Source of the DNA: Sporomusa sp.
GTDB lineage: Bacteria; Bacillota_C; Negativicutes; Sporomusales; Sporomusaceae
Reading direction: 5' to 3'
Length of the DNA: 7,427 nt
Assembly: GCA_029256645.1 (NCBI GenBank)
Contig: JAQSXM010000162.1
Location: 1 to 7,427, forward strand
The notes under the pieces were generated by a model, which did no database searches, had not been told where the DNA came from, and saw nothing but the letters and a program-made list of their open reading frames with translations. A program made the translations under genes and the position numbers. Positions within the stretch are counted from its first letter, which is position 1; each line of letters begins with the position of its first letter. This document shows, one piece after another, positions 5,934 through 7,427 of the stretch.

Positions 5934-5955
5934 TGATAAAAAATTGCCATATAAT
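5927..5955 (+). promoter_or_regulatory. Promoter between the rep-like gene and its downstream terminator
   Basis: TTGCAA (5927-5932) and a perfect TATAAT (5950-5955) are 17 bases apart. The predicted start near 5962 lies only about 15 bases before a strong terminator hairpin, so initiation here would give a transcript of roughly 50 bases unless the terminator is read through into arsS. Confidence 0.7.
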
Positions 5956-5961
5956 GTAGAT

Positions 5962-6010
5962 AGACCGTAAGCATAGCGAGATAATAACAGCATTTGTCTC
6001 GCATTTTTTT
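5962..6010 (+). ncRNA. Predicted tiny transcript or terminated leader
   Basis: A promoter with a perfect -10 (5950-5955) is followed by a complete intrinsic terminator (5976-6010), which predicts an RNA of about 49 bases made of a short 5' tail and one hairpin. It could be a terminated leader (attenuator) of the arsS operon, a small regulatory RNA such as those that control plasmid copy number, or a non-functional by-product. No complementarity to the rep-like leader was obvious by eye. Confidence 0.35.
5976..6010 (+). terminator. Intrinsic terminator upstream of arsS
   Basis: GCGAGATAA (5976-5984) pairs with TTGTCTCGC (5994-6002) over 9 bases including one T-G pair, around a 9-base loop, followed by A and seven T (6004-6010). 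It can end the rep-like transcript and the short transcript starting near 5962. It also isolates arsS, so arsS needs its own promoter or regulated read-through. Confidence 0.85.
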
Positions 6011-6020
6011 CACCTATATC

Positions 6021-6048
6021 GATTGCAAACTGTAATCTTGTTGCAATC
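6021..6048. promoter_or_regulatory. TTGCAA operator pair 3, before arsS
   Basis: GATTGCAA (6021-6028) and TTGCAATC (6041-6048) face each other; the TTGCAA cores at 6023 and 6041 are 18 bases apart, the same step as in the other two pairs. By analogy the second copy would be the -35 of the arsS promoter, but the expected -10 position (about 6064) reads CATTTT, a poor match. The promoter may be weak or activator-dependent, or the pair may act only as an operator. A further near-copy (CTGTAATC) lies between the two sites at 6030-6037. Confidence 0.6.
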
Positions 6049-6091
6049 AAGGCGCGGTGGCAGCATTTTTAATGGGAAGGATGTGGCATTC

Positions 6092-7054
6092 ATGAAAAGT
6101 TTCGGTGAGTATGTGGGCAAGTTCGGCGACGCGGTGTTAAAAGATAATGTCCGGTGTCTCCAAATGAATATGGGGTATGTCTGCAATCTAAGCTGCAGGC
6201 ATTGTCATGTGGAGGCCGGTCCTGACCGTCGGGAAACGATGAGTATGACAGTGGTAAATGACTGTCTGCGCTTTATTGAAAGCGCAGATATAAATGTTAT
6301 TGATATTACCGGCGGCGCCCCGGAAATGAATCCTAATTTACGTGGTCTGATTCGTGGCTTGCGCAAATTGAAACCGGCGGCAAGTATCTTATTGCGGAGT
6401 AATCTAACGATTTTGAATGAGCCTAAGTATGCTAAATTACCGGGGTTCCTGCAGGAAAATAATGTAGACATCATTTCATCTATGCCCTGTTATCTGGAAG
6501 AGAATGTGGAGTTTCAGCGTGGCAAGGGGGTCTACAGTCAAAACATTAAGATGCTGCAGAAGCTGAATCGTTTGGGCTATGGGGGGACAGGTCCCAAGCT
6601 GCATTTAATTTATAATCCTGGCGGGAACTTTTTACCTGCCCCCCAAAATGAGTTGGATTTTGCCTATAAAGAAAGCCTTGGTGAACGATTCGGGATTGTG
6701 TTTAACAATCTGTATACGATTACCAATGCCCCCATTGGCCGGTTCCGGGCCGACCTGGAAAAAAAAGGGTTGCTGGAGGGCTATATGAACCTGCTGGCCG
6801 ACAATTTCAATCCGGCTAATTTGTCCAGGGTGATGTGCCGGAATTTGCTTAATGTTGACTGGCAAGGCCGTGTTTACGACTGCGATTTTAACCAGGTATT
6901 ACATCTGCCGATTGCTGTCCGGGATAATTACATAGGCAGCATTACTGCCAAAGATCTGGCCGGGATGCCCGTCAAGCTGGGCAATCATTGTTTCACCTGC
7001 ACGGCCGGTGCCGGCAGCAGTTGTCAGGGGAGCCTGAACAATAAGGCCGGATAA
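6092..7054 (+). CDS. arsS: ArsS-type radical SAM protein (arsenosugar synthesis)
   Basis: The 320-residue protein has the radical SAM cluster motif C-x3-C-x2-C at Cys31, Cys35 and Cys38 (CNLSCRHCHVEAGPDR), which holds the 4Fe-4S cluster that cleaves S-adenosylmethionine. DITGGAPEMNP (71-81) is the SAM-binding GG motif. The C-terminal half has the ArsS/DUF3641 features LIYNPGGNFLPAPQ, NNLYTITNAPIGRF, MCRNLLNVDWQGRVYDCDFNQ and a final cysteine group Cys300, Cys303 and Cys311 (HCFTCTAGAGSSCQG) that may carry an auxiliary cluster. ArsS proteins are linked to joining the deoxyadenosyl group to dimethylated arsenic. Some homologues are selenoproteins near this end; here all positions are Cys. ATG 6092 has AAGGA 10 bases upstream; an in-frame TTG at 6023 lies inside the operator and is rejected. 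The next gene is its usual partner ArsM. Confidence 0.88.
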   Translation: MKSFGEYVGKFGDAVLKDNVRCLQMNMGYVCNLSCRHCHVEAGPDRRETMSMTVVNDCLRFIESADINVIDITGGAPEMNPNLRGLIRGLRKLKPAASILLRSNLTILNEPKYAKLPGFLQENNVDIISSMPCYLEENVEFQRGKGVYSQNIKMLQKLNRLGYGGTGPKLHLIYNPGGNFLPAPQNELDFAYKESLGERFGIVFNNLYTITNAPIGRFRADLEKKGLLEGYMNLLADNFNPANLSRVMCRNLLNVDWQGRVYDCDFNQVLHLPIAVRDNYIGSITAKDLAGMPVKLGNHCFTCTAGAGSSCQGSLNNKAG

Positions 7055-7079
7055 GTTTATTACACAGGCAAGGAAGCAG

Positions 7080-7148
7080 TTGCTGCTGGGTTATGGCAGG
7101 ATTTATCAGGAGAACCTGGTGCTGATGCTCGCGGCTAAGGGGGGATAA
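7080..7148 (+). CDS. Possible 22-residue small ORF between arsS and arsM
   Basis: A TTG at 7080 follows AAGGA by five bases and opens 22 codons ending TAA at 7146-7148. The peptide reads MLLGYGRIYQENLVLMLAAK then GG, a plausible amphipathic helix. The same frame is open back to an in-frame TGA at 7035-7037, inside the end of arsS. It could be a real tiny gene, the worn end of a former gene, or chance. There is no independent support beyond the start signal and residue pattern. Confidence 0.2.
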   Translation: MLLGYGRIYQENLVLMLAAKGG

Positions 7149-7206
7149 TGCAGTAATTTCACGTGTTTGTTCTGGTGGAAACTAATAATTACAGGGAGTG
7201 GATAAT

Positions 7207-7427
7207 ATGAGTTACTTAAAAACTACACATGAACTATATAAAGAAGCGGCGCTTACGCCGCAGCTCAGTCTGTGTTGTGTGACAAGCCAGGCCAGATTTT
7301 TGCCTGATCTGGTGACTCCGGGGGTTATGAAGGAGATGAATTATGGCTGCGGCACTACTGTGCACTTCGGCGATCTTAATGCCGGTGAGACCGTTTTGTA
7401 TGTTGGTGTGGGCGGCGGGCTGGAAGC
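7207..7427 (+). CDS. arsM: ArsM-type arsenite S-adenosylmethionine methyltransferase, N-terminal part
   Basis: The first 73 codons are present and the gene runs off the window. The start is typical of the ArsM proteins found next to ArsS: a helix YLKTTHELYKEAALTPQLS, the paired cysteines Cys23-Cys24 in LCCVTSQARFLPDL, MNYGCGTTVHFGDL with Cys48, and the S-adenosylmethionine-binding loop TVLYVGVGGGLEA (62-74), motif I of class I methyltransferases. ArsM methylates trivalent arsenic stepwise, with conserved cysteines holding the metalloid. With ArsS it would make dimethylarsenic and then a deoxyadenosyl-arsenical, the arsenosugar precursor. The ATG has GGGAG 8 bases upstream. The 152-base gap after arsS has no terminator, so the two are probably one operon. 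True substrate specificity is not proven, and no arsR or arsenic pump gene is in view. Confidence 0.87.
   Translation, partial: MSYLKTTHELYKEAALTPQLSLCCVTSQARFLPDLVTPGVMKEMNYGCGTTVHFGDLNAGETVLYVGVGGGLE

Noticed and set aside
4985..6048. Classical iteron origin of replication
   Set aside because: Only pairs of sites are present rather than a tandem array, two pairs coincide with promoters, and I saw no DnaA box. I keep it as a possibility but do not annotate an origin.
6023..6091. Longer N-terminus for the ArsS protein starting at TTG 6023
   Set aside because: This TTG is part of the repeated GATTGCAA operator, has no ribosome site (the bases before it are T-rich terminator tail), and the added residues do not look like family sequence. 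ATG 6092 has AAGGA upstream.
1..7427. tRNA, rRNA, CRISPR array, insertion sequence or transposase
   Set aside because: No matching structures, repeats with regular spacers, terminal inverted repeats or transposase motifs were seen on either strand.

Overview
The window looks like chromosome-type DNA from an anaerobic, spore-former-related diderm Firmicute (Negativicutes, Sporomusa/Pelosinus type). This is inference from three things seen in the sequence: Gram-positive-style ribosome binding sites and promoters with a perfect CIRCE operator; a small secreted beta-barrel-like protein ending in Phe, as outer-membrane proteins do; and several TTG starts. No rRNA, tRNA, CRISPR array or insertion sequence was found.

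Left part (1-2553): the last 48 codons of an HxlR-family regulator run into a convergent aldehyde dehydrogenase of the GapN type (non-phosphorylating, NADP-dependent glyceraldehyde-3-phosphate dehydrogenase). Two small plus-strand genes follow. One encodes a 51-residue four-cysteine protein whose last codons form its own terminator. The other encodes an 85-residue protein of unknown function preceded by a perfect inverted repeat.

Middle (2554-4783): a strong promoter and a textbook CIRCE element (the HrcA heat-shock operator) drive a 95-residue coiled-coil protein rather than a chaperone. Next comes the outer-membrane-like protein. A terminator hairpin separates it from a convergent metal-dependent amidohydrolase of the imidazolonepropionase-like group.

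Right part (4784-7427): a protein with the fold signature of plasmid Rep_3 (RepB-type) replication initiators is followed by an ArsS-type radical SAM protein and the start of an ArsM-type arsenite methyltransferase, the pair associated with arsenosugar synthesis. The most striking structure is here. The hexamer TTGCAA, usually in the context GATTGCAA, occurs as three pairs, each with exactly 18 bp between hexamers: before the rep-like gene, after it, and just before arsS. In the first two pairs the downstream copy sits at the -35 position of a promoter with a perfect TATAAT. The middle promoter is followed at once by a strong intrinsic terminator, which predicts a transcript of about 50 nt. 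This suggests that the Rep_3-like protein acts on these sites as an autoregulator, and perhaps as regulator of the arsenic genes, or that the locus derives from a plasmid origin.
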